DNA from: Clostridiales bacterium
GTDB taxonomy: Bacteria > Bacillota > Clostridia > Christensenellales > Pumilibacteraceae
Assembly: GCA_029066805.1 (NCBI GenBank)
Contig: JAIEFT010000057.1
Coordinates: forward strand, 1 to 58,864
Direction of reading: 5' to 3'
Length of the DNA: 58,864 nucleotides
Shown here in pieces: positions 1 to 8,510 of this stretch. Position numbers and translations under genes: made by a program. A model generated the notes under the pieces. That model ran no database searches. It was not told the origin of the DNA and saw only the letters and a program-made list of their open reading frames with translations. How positions within the stretch are numbered: position 1 is the first letter of the stretch; the number at the start of each line of letters is the position of its first letter.

Positions 1-104
1 TACAAATTTTTCAGGAATTCGGGCTATGGCTCGCAAAAACGCGTGACAGACGCAAAAACGCAAAAAACCAAAAAACCAAAAAAATCAAATCAAAAGGAGA
101 TTAA
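1..104 (+). CDS. metI: MetI-like methionine ABC transporter permease, C-terminal end (partial)
   Basis: Reading from base 3, the open frame gives a QIFQEFGLWLAKTRDRRKN-type ending followed by a Lys-rich tail and a TAA stop at 102-104. This resembles the usual end of MetI permeases (a short helix then A-K/R-K-x-D-x-R). The next gene is MetQ, four bases further on, with its ribosome binding site inside this gene, which is the normal metNIQ order. The rest of the permease and presumably the MetN ATPase lie upstream of the window. Only about 33 codons are visible, so the call rests on the tail motif plus synteny. A GTG at 43 in another frame would extend metQ upstream, but that frame has no ribosome binding site. 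Confidence 0.6.
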   Translation, partial: QIFQEFGLWLAKTRDRRKNAKNQKTKKIKSKGD

Positions 105-108
105 AATT

Positions 109-939
109 ATGAAAAAGCTCATCAAACTATTCACCACCGCACTCTTGTGCTTAACGCTGTTAGCCGCAACCTTGGGATTGTCCGCTTGCTCGGATAAAGA
201 AAAGGTAATTACTATCGGCGCGTCGCCCACTCCGCACGCCGAAATCCTAAAAGACGTCGTAGCGGGATTGCTCGAAAAAGAGGGCTACACTCTTAAGGTA
301 ACCGAATACAACGATTATGTTTTGCCCAATACGGCAGTGGAAAACGGCGACCTCGACGCCAACTATTTCCAGCACAACCTGTATATGGAGGACTTTAACG
401 CAACGCGCAACACGCACTTAAAAGCTGTGGCAAACGTTCATTACGAGCCCTTTGCAATCTACCGCGGCACTTACAAGAGCGGCGACTTGTCCGGTCTTCC
501 CAACGGATCGAAGGTGCTGATACCCAACGACGGAACTAACGAGGCGCGCGCACTGTATTTATTGCAGCAATCGGGGCTGATAACGCTTAAAGCCGACGTA
601 GTGTCGTCCAAGGTGACAAAGCTCGATATAACGTCGAATCCGAAAAACCTCGATATCGTCGAGCTTGAAGCCGCGCAAGTCCCCATTTCTCTTCAGGACG
701 GTGCAATAGGCGTGATCAACGGCAATTATGCGCTCGGCAACGGGCTTAAGCTTGAGGACGCAATAGCAACCGAAGACGCAACGAGCGAAAACACTACGCA
801 ATACGTCAACGTCATTGCCGTAAAGGTCGGCAACGAAAACAGCGCAAAAATTCAGGCGCTGGTCAAGGCTATTACCGGCGACGAGGTCAAGGCATATATA
901 CAAGAAAAATATAACGGAGCAGTCGTCACCGTTTTTTAG
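109..939 (+). CDS. metQ: MetQ/NlpA-family methionine-binding lipoprotein
   Basis: This is a substrate-binding lipoprotein of a methionine-type ABC importer, anchored outside the membrane. The start is the ATG at 109, preceded by AAAGGAG. It gives an MKKLIKLFTT signal peptide and a LSAC lipobox with the lipidated Cys near residue 27. The mature part begins with ITIGASPTPHAEIL, followed by DLDANYFQH and later NDGTNEARAL and VINGNYAL segments, all typical of the NlpA/MetQ family. The length of 276 residues is normal. It directly follows the permease end. Family membership is certain; the ligand (L/D-methionine or a related compound) is inferred from the family. Confidence 0.93.
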   Translation: MKKLIKLFTTALLCLTLLAATLGLSACSDKEKVITIGASPTPHAEILKDVVAGLLEKEGYTLKVTEYNDYVLPNTAVENGDLDANYFQHNLYMEDFNATRNTHLKAVANVHYEPFAIYRGTYKSGDLSGLPNGSKVLIPNDGTNEARALYLLQQSGLITLKADVVSSKVTKLDITSNPKNLDIVELEAAQVPISLQDGAIGVINGNYALGNGLKLEDAIATEDATSENTTQYVNVIAVKVGNENSAKIQALVKAITGDEVKAYIQEKYNGAVVTVF

Positions 940-1049
940 TATAATGTATGTGACCCGCTGCGTTTTGAAATTCGTTTTAGGTTGCTAACGCTCTGCCGAA
1001 TAATAACTGTTGTTTATAAAAAATTTTATGGGAGCTACAAAGGAAAACC

Positions 1050-1940
1050 ATGTACATATTCAGTTTTTTTAAGTCATTGTTTAAGCCGAAGCATATTCTG
1101 CCGTCGATTTATTTCTTTTTGAACGCGGCAATAATCTTCTTTATTTTTTACATATTGCCGATTGAGATAACGGCGGACGCGTTTATGAATTCTATATACT
1201 TAGGGCTGATTGGATTAGGCGTCAACTTGTTTTTTATAGTTGTTTCGCTCACGCCGTTCGGCGAATTGCTTTGGCGTGTAAGAAACGGCATTAAAATACA
1301 ACCCGAATCGGATTTATTTAATGCTTGGCTTGCCGCGGAAAATGTGTTTTTGGAAGTCCGAGAAGCCGCGGCAAAGTTCAGCCGCGGCGTCAATGATAAA
1401 GTAAGGCTATACTATTCGCCGACGGATGACATTAATGCTTTTGCCTTGGGACACAGAACGGTAATCATAACGCGCGGAATGCTTGTCGCATGCAGAGATC
1501 TAAGAGGAGTTTTCGCTCACGAACTGGGACATATCGCTCACGGCGACAGCGATTTAAAGCTCGGGATTAACGTTGCAAACAGTATACTCACGATTTTCGT
1601 GACAATCGTTACAATGATTGCGGCGTTTATAGTAGAAGTGCTTAGAAGCAATAGGGGTGGGTTGCTCGACGCCTTGGGGTCTTTGCTTGACGTCTTATTT
1701 TACATTGTTGTTTTAGGACTGTTCAAGCTGTGGACAATTATCGGCGTCCTTTGCGTCAATTGGAGCTCAAAAAAGCAAGAGTATCACGCCGACGACTTCG
1801 CTAAGGAAATAGGTTACGGCGAACAGTTGCAGACGTTCTTACGGGAATTTGACGAAAGTACAACCAAAACCAACTGGTTTAATCTAATGTGGCAAACGCA
1901 TCCCGACACAATAGACAGACTCGAAAAACTGGCGGCATAA
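1050..1940 (+). CDS. M48 family zinc metalloprotease (HtpX-like) membrane protein
   Basis: This is an integral-membrane zinc endopeptidase. Two N-terminal hydrophobic segments (about residues 15-35 and 45-68) precede a catalytic region with the HELGHIAHGD zinc site near residue 157. Two further TM segments follow, then a QEYHADDFA segment that supplies the third metal ligand, as in HtpX/Ste24-type enzymes. The length of 296 residues fits HtpX. AAAGGAAAACC precedes the ATG. It stands alone between metQ and a convergent MATE gene. By family it would trim misfolded or damaged membrane proteins; the substrate is unknown. Confidence 0.9.
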   Translation: MYIFSFFKSLFKPKHILPSIYFFLNAAIIFFIFYILPIEITADAFMNSIYLGLIGLGVNLFFIVVSLTPFGELLWRVRNGIKIQPESDLFNAWLAAENVFLEVREAAAKFSRGVNDKVRLYYSPTDDINAFALGHRTVIITRGMLVACRDLRGVFAHELGHIAHGDSDLKLGINVANSILTIFVTIVTMIAAFIVEVLRSNRGGLLDALGSLLDVLFYIVVLGLFKLWTIIGVLCVNWSSKKQEYHADDFAKEIGYGEQLQTFLREFDESTTKTNWFNLMWQTHPDTIDRLEKLAA

Positions 1941-1974
1941 TTGCTATTGGTGTCGGATCGTGACTTCTTCGCTC

Positions 1975-3420
1975 TTATTGTTTATTTAAATATTTAGGCG
2001 GGTAGGAGGGGTTTGGCATGCGGAAATACTTTATACTGTTTTTGCCGAGTATCGGGATGTATTTATGTAGTATGATCAGATATGACGGGATCAGTATGAT
2101 GTTAGCGCCCACCCACGACATAGCGTTGCCCATGCATACGATTGTGAAGCTGTTTAAGTGCATGGCAATCAGCGCAACTCCGACGCGCATAACCACTTCC
2201 GCTACTGCCGCGGTGAGTGCGAGCGTGCCGCGCCCCATGCCTTGCAGCGAGCTTCGCGATATGCACAGCGTTGCGAGCAGAATGTAGAACCCTGAGTTGA
2301 ACGACAAATACTTCAGCGCGTAACCGTACATTGCTTCGCTACGGTCGTCTTTTGCTATAAACAGCATTGTCAGAGGTCTGTGCAAGGACAGGACTATAGC
2401 GGCAAGCACAAGGCATGTCCCAATCATAAAAAGTGTGAATTTGTACACGCCCGTCTTGATCCTGTCGTAGCGTTTTGCGCCGTAGTTCTGTCCGACAAAC
2501 GTCGCGGCAGCCGCACCCGCGCTGTTTATAATCGACGTTGCAAGTCCGTCTATTTTGGACGCCGCGGCGTACGATTTTTGGGCGATCGGGTTCATTGTAT
2601 TAAGCGCGGTTTGACCGAAAATCATTCCTATCGACACGACGGACAGCTGCAACGCCATGGGCAGCCCGAGCTTGATGTGCGCGGCGTATTGCTTTAGGTC
2701 TGGACGGAAATGTTTGCGGTTGAATCTGAGCGTCGGGTATTTGATCCACATGTACGCAAAGGTCAGCGCCGCCGAAACCCCGTTTGACGTAACGGTAGCT
2801 ATTGCCGCACCGCGCGCGCCCATGCCGAAAGCGAGAACAAACAGGCAGTCGAGCGCACCGTTGAGTAGGCTTGCAAATATCAGGAAGTACAGCGGAACGA
2901 CCGAATCGCCGATTGCGCGTAGCGTCGCCGAAAACTGATTATACAGCGCGGACAGCAGCATGCCGCCGAAAATAGGGATTATGTATTCGAGCGAGTACGG
3001 CAAAAACTCCGTGTTGGTGTTCATTGCTACGAGCAACGGTTTTGCGACGGAAACCGCAGCTACGGTCAGGATGGAAACAATTATAAGCGTAAGAACGATC
3101 CCCGTCGCAAACGATTGCCGCATTCCTTCCTCGTCGCGCGCGCCGCGGCGCTGGCTGACCACTACCGAAAACCCGCTTGTCAGACCGGACACGAACCCTA
3201 AAATCAAAAATGTTATCGAGCCTGTAAAGCTAACGCCTGCAAGCGCGTTCGCGCCGAGCGCCTGCCCGACGATTATAGTATCTACCATAGAGTACAACTG
3301 TTGAAAAACGTTGCCTATTATCATTGGAATCATAAATACGAGAATGCGCTTTAGCGGACTCCCGACCGTAAGATCCATTGCCGATTTGCGGCGATTAAAG
3401 ATGTTTGACAGGGTTTTCAC
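1975..3420 (-). CDS. MATE family efflux transporter
   Basis: This is a 481-residue polytopic exporter with about 12 TM helices in two homologous halves. The family signature near the N-terminus (IPMIIGNVFQQLYSMVDTII, GANALAGVSF) is clear, and the second half repeats it (GLPMALQLSVVSIGMIFGQ). MATE proteins export cationic drugs or metabolites in exchange for Na+ or H+. The gene converges on the M48 protease gene and is divergent from the region to its right. It is one of two MATE genes in the window; the other, at 8511, is a distinct subfamily. Substrate cannot be read from sequence. Confidence 0.93.
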   Translation of the reverse strand: MKTLSNIFNRRKSAMDLTVGSPLKRILVFMIPMIIGNVFQQLYSMVDTIIVGQALGANALAGVSFTGSITFLILGFVSGLTSGFSVVVSQRRGARDEEGMRQSFATGIVLTLIIVSILTVAAVSVAKPLLVAMNTNTEFLPYSLEYIIPIFGGMLLSALYNQFSATLRAIGDSVVPLYFLIFASLLNGALDCLFVLAFGMGARGAAIATVTSNGVSAALTFAYMWIKYPTLRFNRKHFRPDLKQYAAHIKLGLPMALQLSVVSIGMIFGQTALNTMNPIAQKSYAAASKIDGLATSIINSAGAAAATFVGQNYGAKRYDRIKTGVYKFTLFMIGTCLVLAAIVLSLHRPLTMLFIAKDDRSEAMYGYALKYLSFNSGFYILLATLCISRSSLQGMGRGTLALTAAVAEVVMRVGVALIAMHLNSFTIVCMGNAMSWVGANIILIPSYLIILHKYIPILGKNSIKYFRMPNPSYPPKYLNKQ

Positions 3421-3515
3421 GAGAATATTATATTATTGTGTCACAGCAAAGTCAACCGCTGTACGGACGCCGATCTGAACGGAATACAATCGTTATATAC
3501 AATAATAGAATTGTG

Positions 3516-4346
3516 TCAGAATTGATCGTCTGTGATTTTGTTTTCGTTATAGACCAAGCCGGTGTTTTTATATCTTATTTTCTTGCCTTTTCCGACGAAC
3601 GTCATGGTATCAACGCCGACTATTTCGCCCGAGATGACTTTGTCCAGCAGCTCGAGTTTATCGTTTAACAGATTTTGTTGCGCTATGTTGGGTTCGTGCC
3701 CCGATAAAATCTTTTTGATTTTCAGGTCATACGAGATAAAGCGCGAAAGCGCGGCTTTGTACCTAACGAGCGATGCGCTGTGGTCGAGGTGCAGCCAGGT
3801 ATCTTCCGCGCAAATCGCGTCGCCGACGAACAGCCATTCCGTAAGACTGTCATAAAAAACGACGCTGCCCTCGGTGTGACCTTCCAGCTTGTAGGTGGAT
3901 ATAGTTCTGCCGCCCAAATCAAATTCTTGTCCTTCGCTCAGCGACAAAACATTTTCCGCGATTTCCAAAAGACTGTCCTCGTACATTTTAAGGCGAGCGC
4001 TTCCGATCTTGTTTTTCATGTCCTCCGCGCGGGCTTTGCGCGTAGCCATTTGCAAGTATAAATTTTTATCGTCGGGGTGTAAATATACCTCTTGGAATTC
4101 GGCGTTGCCGCCCGCATGGTCCGGGTGTCCGTGCGTATTGACGACAACAAGCGGCAGCGCGCAAAACTCGTCTATACATTGCTTTAACGATCCTATGCCC
4201 GTACCCGTGTCGATAACCATAGCGCGGAGCTTGCCCTCTATTACGTATATTTTTTCGCCAAGCGGCGCGGATATTTCCGTTACTCCGTTTCCGAGATTGG
4301 TGTAGTCGAACTTGACTGCTTGCTTATCGAATTTTTCTGTAGACAT
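3516..4346 (-). CDS. Metallo-beta-lactamase-fold hydrolase
   Basis: The protein has the metallo-beta-lactamase fold with the HTHGHPDHAGG metal-binding motif (about residue 80), a later GHTEGSVVF histidine and a LFVGDAICAED aspartate segment. SGHEP near the C-terminus supplies the final His. This set is the glyoxalase-II-like hydrolase pattern. A GTG 21 bases upstream is possible, but the ATG at 4346 (MSTEKFDKQ) is the likelier start. At about 276 residues it is a single-domain enzyme without a fused flavodoxin or RNase beta-CASP domain. Its substrate is unknown; it is monocistronic and convergent with nothing obvious. Confidence 0.85.
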   Translation of the reverse strand: MSTEKFDKQAVKFDYTNLGNGVTEISAPLGEKIYVIEGKLRAMVIDTGTGIGSLKQCIDEFCALPLVVVNTHGHPDHAGGNAEFQEVYLHPDDKNLYLQMATRKARAEDMKNKIGSARLKMYEDSLLEIAENVLSLSEGQEFDLGGRTISTYKLEGHTEGSVVFYDSLTEWLFVGDAICAEDTWLHLDHSASLVRYKAALSRFISYDLKIKKILSGHEPNIAQQNLLNDKLELLDKVISGEIVGVDTMTFVGKGKKIRYKNTGLVYNENKITDDQF

Positions 4347-4443
4347 ATTTGTGATATTTAACCCCACGAAGCATTTTGTATATTATACCATACAAAAAAA
4401 TGTAAAGCAATATTTTGGCTGCCAATCTCTTTCAATCATAGCA

Positions 4444-4472
4444 TTGACAATATTCGGCATGTGTGGTATTTT
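4444..4472 (+). promoter_or_regulatory. Sigma-A promoter for the MazG-like gene
   Basis: TTGACA (4444-4449), a 17-base spacer and TATTTT (4467-4472) lie about 50 bases ahead of the MazG-like start codon. Confidence 0.6.
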
Positions 4473-4523
4473 ATTTGTACGCGTGATTTCGGTCACTGTA
4501 AATTTTCGTGGAAGATAAGGTGT

Positions 4524-4850
4524 ATGGAAGATTTTGGGTTTATCGAAATGCAGGATATGCAGAGAAAGCTTCAGGACAAGTACAAAGACAAGTGGGAGAG
4601 CGTGTCGCCGGAAAACGCCAAGAACAAGCTGTTATGGCTTATGATAGAGCTTGGCGAGGCGGCTGATATAATTAAAAAATCAAAGACCGACGCGATAATG
4701 ACCGACGCGGAAGTCCGCGCGCATTTTGTGGAAGAATTAGCCGACGTGCTGATGTATTATAACGATGTAATGCTTTGCTACGGCATATCGATTGACGAAT
4801 TAAAAAGCATTTATACCGCCAAGCTCGAAAAGAATTTGTCGCGCTGGTAA
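4524..4850 (+). CDS. MazG-like nucleotide pyrophosphohydrolase
   Basis: This is a small all-alpha NTP pyrophosphohydrolase of about 108 residues. The metal-binding helices show as LLWLMIELGEAADIIKK (ExxE-type) and HFVEELADVLMYYNDVM (EExxD-type), the core MazG pattern. The start is the ATG at 4524 with GATAAGG ahead of it; the open frame extends further upstream but without a ribosome binding site. It lies 21 bases before a 2H-phosphoesterase gene, forming a likely two- or three-gene operon. By family it removes aberrant or unwanted nucleotides such as dNTPs; the exact substrate is unknown. Confidence 0.85.
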   Translation: MEDFGFIEMQDMQRKLQDKYKDKWESVSPENAKNKLLWLMIELGEAADIIKKSKTDAIMTDAEVRAHFVEELADVLMYYNDVMLCYGISIDELKSIYTAKLEKNLSRW

Positions 4851-4871
4851 ATTAAAAGTCGGAGGTAATTT

Positions 4872-5585
4872 ATGGAAACATACGCAGAGTTTTTAGCTCG
4901 GATCAATTCGTTCGAGAAAATGCCGATAAATTTCGGCAAGGGACATTTTGACGGCAGTCCGTCGATAGCGCACAAGGTAAATAAAGATAATACGTTCAAG
5001 AGCTTTTACGGCGACACTGTGGTTTTCGGGCTGGATGAAGCAGTCAAAAACAAGCTTGCGAAATACGTTGACGAGTTGTACCGCGTTGCACCCGAATGCT
5101 TTTGCGAAAGACTTGTATCGCATACTTTTCATGTTACATTGCACGATCTTAGCAATTCCGCCGTCTTGAGCGACGTGGCGGAAGAGCTGTTTCGTAACGA
5201 GCTCAAAATTATCGAAATCGCGGGCGCGATCAAAAAACACAAATCCGCCAAGCTGAAAATGAAAAGCAACAATATATTCAATATGGTGGATACAAGCTTG
5301 GTCATGGGCTTATATCCGACGAGCGATGTCGACTACCGCACAATGATGGAATTGTATGCGGCGGTGGACGGCGTGAAAAAGCTTGGCTATCCGCTCACGC
5401 CGCACATTACACTGGCGTATTACAACGTCAACGGATTTTCCTCACGTTCCGCTCAAAAATTGATCGACGTTGTGAATAATCTAAATGCCGATCCCATAGA
5501 GTTGGAACTTAATGTCGATGATTTGTTTTACCAAAAATTCACAAGCATGAACAATTACATAGATATTATAAGATTGTCAAAATAA
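4872..5585 (+). CDS. 2H phosphoesterase superfamily (LigT-like) protein
   Basis: Two HxTx motifs are visible: HVTL at about residue 86 and HITL at about residue 175. Their spacing fits the two lobes of a 2H phosphoesterase (LigT / 2',5'-RNA ligase / cyclic phosphodiesterase superfamily). AGTCGGAGG precedes the ATG. The first 45 residues look like an extra N-terminal region. Members act on 2',3'-cyclic phosphate ends of RNA or on small cyclic nucleotides. Next to MazG, a role in nucleotide or RNA-end clean-up is plausible but inferred. The motif pair supports the superfamily well; the specific reaction is open. Confidence 0.75.
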   Translation: METYAEFLARINSFEKMPINFGKGHFDGSPSIAHKVNKDNTFKSFYGDTVVFGLDEAVKNKLAKYVDELYRVAPECFCERLVSHTFHVTLHDLSNSAVLSDVAEELFRNELKIIEIAGAIKKHKSAKLKMKSNNIFNMVDTSLVMGLYPTSDVDYRTMMELYAAVDGVKKLGYPLTPHITLAYYNVNGFSSRSAQKLIDVVNNLNADPIELELNVDDLFYQKFTSMNNYIDIIRLSK

Positions 5586-5608
5586 TACTATTAGATTCAA
5601 GGTACGCA

Positions 5609-6265
5609 ATGTCCCAAAAGAATAAGCATAACAACGACGACGAAGATCCCGGAATTTTTCGCTATTATCCGATCATAGCTATTTTTGCCTTGGCGTTTTT
5701 CGGCGCGAGCTTGGGCATCGGGCTTTCCAAAGATATCGATTGGCTTGTCACTTTAGGCGTTGTTATTCTTGCCGTTACTATATCCGTAATGAGCCTGTCC
5801 AAGACGATATGGTTTTTTTGGACGGTCGCAACGGTGATGAAAGAAAAACGCAGGAGCGGGCAAGAGAAAGACGGCAAAACCGCCGATGAAGAAAGCGATT
5901 ATTACGAATGCGACGACGACGGAAACGCAAGCGCCGACGCTCCGTCTGCCGTGCCGTCAGCCGCCGCGCCCGCGCAAATCGACAGCAAGGTTGACGGTGA
6001 TAAAGAGCAATCCGGTCCGGCGTATAAAAAATCATCCGACCCGCCGCCGTCAAAGCATTGGTCGCGCGGCGATAAGGCAAAGGTTTTTCTTATATTCGGT
6101 TCGCTCGGGCTGACTCTGCTGACATTTGCTGTCGGAATATTTTTCGCCAAGATAGACATTACAAGCATAGGCTTTCCGCTCATGGGCGCGGGCGGCGGCG
6201 GGTTTGCGCTTATCATATTCGTGTTGATCATAGCGAGCGTCGTGCAAGACCGCAAGAGAAAGTGA
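5609..6265 (+). CDS. Hypothetical four-TM membrane protein with acidic central loop
   Basis: No family is recognised. The 218 residues contain TM pairs at about 17-35 / 42-70 and 155-175 / 185-210. They are separated by a polar, Asp/Glu-rich and Ala/Pro-rich stretch of about 70 residues (DEESDYYECDDDGN, then APSAAPA-like sequence) that is probably cytoplasmic and disordered. It follows the 2H gene by 23 bases and is closed by a strong terminator, so it is probably the last gene of the MazG-2H operon. Confidence 0.65.
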   Translation: MSQKNKHNNDDEDPGIFRYYPIIAIFALAFFGASLGIGLSKDIDWLVTLGVVILAVTISVMSLSKTIWFFWTVATVMKEKRRSGQEKDGKTADEESDYYECDDDGNASADAPSAVPSAAAPAQIDSKVDGDKEQSGPAYKKSSDPPPSKHWSRGDKAKVFLIFGSLGLTLLTFAVGIFFAKIDITSIGFPLMGAGGGGFALIIFVLIIASVVQDRKRK

Positions 6266-6278
6266 TGGCTATAAAAGT

Positions 6279-6301
6279 GCGGGGCGCAACCCCGCTTTTT
6301 T
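6279..6301 (+). terminator. Rho-independent terminator
   Basis: A GCGGGG/CCCCGC stem with a CGCAA loop is followed by a T run, 14 bases after the four-TM gene. Confidence 0.85.
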
Positions 6302-6362
6302 CGTTGGGTAAAAATGTAAACATTAGGAATAGATTAAAATTGCGGATAAATGCGGGATTTTG

Positions 6363-6391
6363 TTGTATTTTGGAGGATTATTTGCTAAAAT
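6363..6391 (+). promoter_or_regulatory. Promoter of the DUF885 gene
   Basis: TTGTAT, a 17-base spacer, then TGC-TAAAAT, an extended -10 form, ahead of the 6435 gene. Confidence 0.55.
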
Positions 6392-6434
6392 ACATAGAGT
6401 GAGTTTTTTTGACGGTAATGGAGGATTGCTTTAA

Positions 6435-8309
6435 ATGAAATCACGCAAAAAAATTGCAGCGGTCGTTATGAGCGGCGTCATGTCGGTTTCGGCGGTAGCG
6501 GGGTTTGCCGCGTGCGGCTCAAGCCGCTCGCCCGAGGAGCTGGATGAGCTGGCGCTGTCGCTCGCGCTGAACATGATGGGCGACGACGTGTTTGCTTGGA
6601 ATGCGTATTCGGTCACGCCGTACGAGACTTACGGTGCTGTCGTATCGCTGCCCGATCAGGCGAGCTGGTATTCCTATGGCGGCGGCATGAGCAAAAACGA
6701 CATCAGCATGGTCAAATATCTGTTCGACATGTACTACGACGAGCTGAAAACCTTTGACCTTTCCGAACTTAGCGGATCTACCGCCGCGAGCTATCGGTCT
6801 ATGGATTACATTCTCGATACATACAGAACATACTATAGTTCCAAGTATGTCAACGAGTTCGAACTGTTAGGCGGGTCGTATATCAGCGACGAGGGCGGGT
6901 ATGTTGCCGACTTTGCAACTTCGTTCGAGAACTTCACGTTCCGCTCGGAAAAGGACGTAAAGGCGTTGCTTGCGGTAACGCGCTCCACCGATTCCGCGTT
7001 CAATACCTATCTCAACTTTGCGTCGGACCGCAAAAAGGCGGGATATCCGCTGTACGACTACACAATCAATGCCATGCAGGACTACCTCGACGACGTGTAC
7101 GAAAAAGGCGACGAGTACTATCTTTACGACGTTGCGGACAATATGATAGAAAACGCCAATTTCCTGTCCAAGTCCCAAAAGGAGGAGTATAAGGCGGAAT
7201 ACAAGTCGGCTATAAAAAATGATTATATGCAAGGTGTTAAGCGTTTGTCCGACGGACTGAACAAATACAAGGGCGAAGTGAGCACCTCGAATAAGAGCTA
7301 TCTTGCCGCTGCGGGTGAAGCGGGCAAGGCGTACTACGAATGGCTTTTCCGCCAAAAAACAGGCATAAGAGGCGCTAACCTTGTCGAAGTATACACCGAG
7401 CTTGCAAACGCGTGCGCGGAGTTTTCCGGCAAGCGCGACAAGGTGCTTGCCGACGTGAAGGCGTTAGAGCAAACCGACGCCGCCACGTACAACGAATTCT
7501 ATGAGTACTACGACGGGGAAAAACTGTTGCTCGGGCTGTCCGATCCCACCGAGATTTTGGATTACTTGAAGGTCGCGGCAAAGGACATCGTGCCCGACTT
7601 AAAATCCACGCCCGAGATAGGGTTCAAGTACATGGACGATACCGTCGCCGAAATATCCAATGCATTGGCGTACTACATGCGCACGCCGCTCGACGAGGAC
7701 AACTCCAAAGAGATGATAACGCTCAACCGCTTTCAGATCGAGGAAGACCCGTCCGACCTGCTCACCACCATTGCGCACGAAGGCTATCCCGGTCACTTGT
7801 ATGCGCACGTCAACGCCAAGGAGAGCGGCACGAGTTTGCTTTCCACTTGCATGAGCAACAGCGCATTCTCGGAGGGCTGGGCAAACTACACCGAGCTTGT
7901 GCTTTTGGAGAATATAGCCAAAGCCCCGACGTCGAGCAAGGCAACCAAAATGTACTGCGAGTACAAGCGCAATTATATTCTGTACGGGTATATTTCGTCG
8001 CTCGCAGTAGACATGCAAATCAATTACTTCGGGTTCACCGCCGACGTTTATAAAGACGACAATCCGTCCGCCGAAGACTACTCCGACGGCACGGACGTAA
8101 TAGAGATTTTTATGGAGATCCCCGCAATGTACGTTCCTTACGGCTACGGTATGTACACCATGTACACGCTTCACGAAAGTGCAAAATCCGCGCTTGGCAA
8201 CAAGTACAATGAGGTCAGCTTTAACGGCGCATTGCTCGCCGAGGGCTTTGGTCCTACGCTTACGAGAGCAAAGGAAATAACTCAAGAGTATATCAGGAAG
8301 AACAAATAA
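6435..8309 (+). CDS. DUF885 family lipoprotein, probable zinc metallopeptidase
   Basis: The protein begins with a lysine-rich signal peptide ending in a FAAC lipobox (Cys near residue 27), so it is an extracellular lipoprotein of 624 residues. The conserved HEGYPGH motif of DUF885 proteins, an HExxH-like zinc site in a gluzincin fold, lies near residue 449. It is followed by SNSAFSEGWANYTE, which supplies the downstream glutamate, and a long helical C-terminal region. The N-terminal 150 residues are lineage-specific. Related proteins are treated as M3/M2/M32-like peptidases; substrate specificity is unknown. It has its own promoter and appears monocistronic. Confidence 0.88.
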   Translation: MKSRKKIAAVVMSGVMSVSAVAGFAACGSSRSPEELDELALSLALNMMGDDVFAWNAYSVTPYETYGAVVSLPDQASWYSYGGGMSKNDISMVKYLFDMYYDELKTFDLSELSGSTAASYRSMDYILDTYRTYYSSKYVNEFELLGGSYISDEGGYVADFATSFENFTFRSEKDVKALLAVTRSTDSAFNTYLNFASDRKKAGYPLYDYTINAMQDYLDDVYEKGDEYYLYDVADNMIENANFLSKSQKEEYKAEYKSAIKNDYMQGVKRLSDGLNKYKGEVSTSNKSYLAAAGEAGKAYYEWLFRQKTGIRGANLVEVYTELANACAEFSGKRDKVLADVKALEQTDAATYNEFYEYYDGEKLLLGLSDPTEILDYLKVAAKDIVPDLKSTPEIGFKYMDDTVAEISNALAYYMRTPLDEDNSKEMITLNRFQIEEDPSDLLTTIAHEGYPGHLYAHVNAKESGTSLLSTCMSNSAFSEGWANYTELVLLENIAKAPTSSKATKMYCEYKRNYILYGYISSLAVDMQINYFGFTADVYKDDNPSAEDYSDGTDVIEIFMEIPAMYVPYGYGMYTMYTLHESAKSALGNKYNEVSFNGALLAEGFGPTLTRAKEITQEYIRKNK

Positions 8310-8355
8310 CGGATAAAAAAGGGATAAAAATTAAGAAAAATTTTTATTTCTGCGT

Positions 8356-8383
8356 TTGACAAATTTTTGATTTTTTGATATTC
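8356..8383 (+). promoter_or_regulatory. Sigma-A promoter of the second MATE gene
   Basis: TTGACA, 17-base spacer and TATTCT. Transcription would start about 120 bases ahead of the MATE start codon, leaving a long leader. Confidence 0.65.
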
Positions 8384-8395
8384 TAATACGGAACA

Positions 8396-8487
8396 CAACG
8401 ACACAAGTTGCGGGTTTTCCGCGTAAATCTGATTACGGCACAGTGTTAGCTTTAATCTATTTGCGAGGGGAACGCGCAACTTTTTTG
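8396..8487 (+). promoter_or_regulatory. Structured 5' leader with possible attenuator ahead of MATE gene
   Basis: AAGTTGCG (8405-8412) can pair with CGCAACTT (8475-8482). Between them lie GCGG-TTTT-CCGC and CGTAA-ATCTGA-TTACG hairpins. TTGCG (8461-8465) can instead pair with CGCAA (8475-8479) to make a hairpin ending in a T run. The two pairings compete, which is the layout of a transcription attenuator or riboswitch. No known riboswitch class is recognised. Confidence 0.4.
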
Positions 8488-8510
8488 TTGGAAAAAAAGG
8501 AGTGAAATCA

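Noticed and set aside
8396..8487. Guanidine, c-di-GMP, fluoride or tetrahydrofolate riboswitch
   Set aside because: None of the conserved core sequences of these classes could be matched by eye; reported only as an unassigned structured leader.
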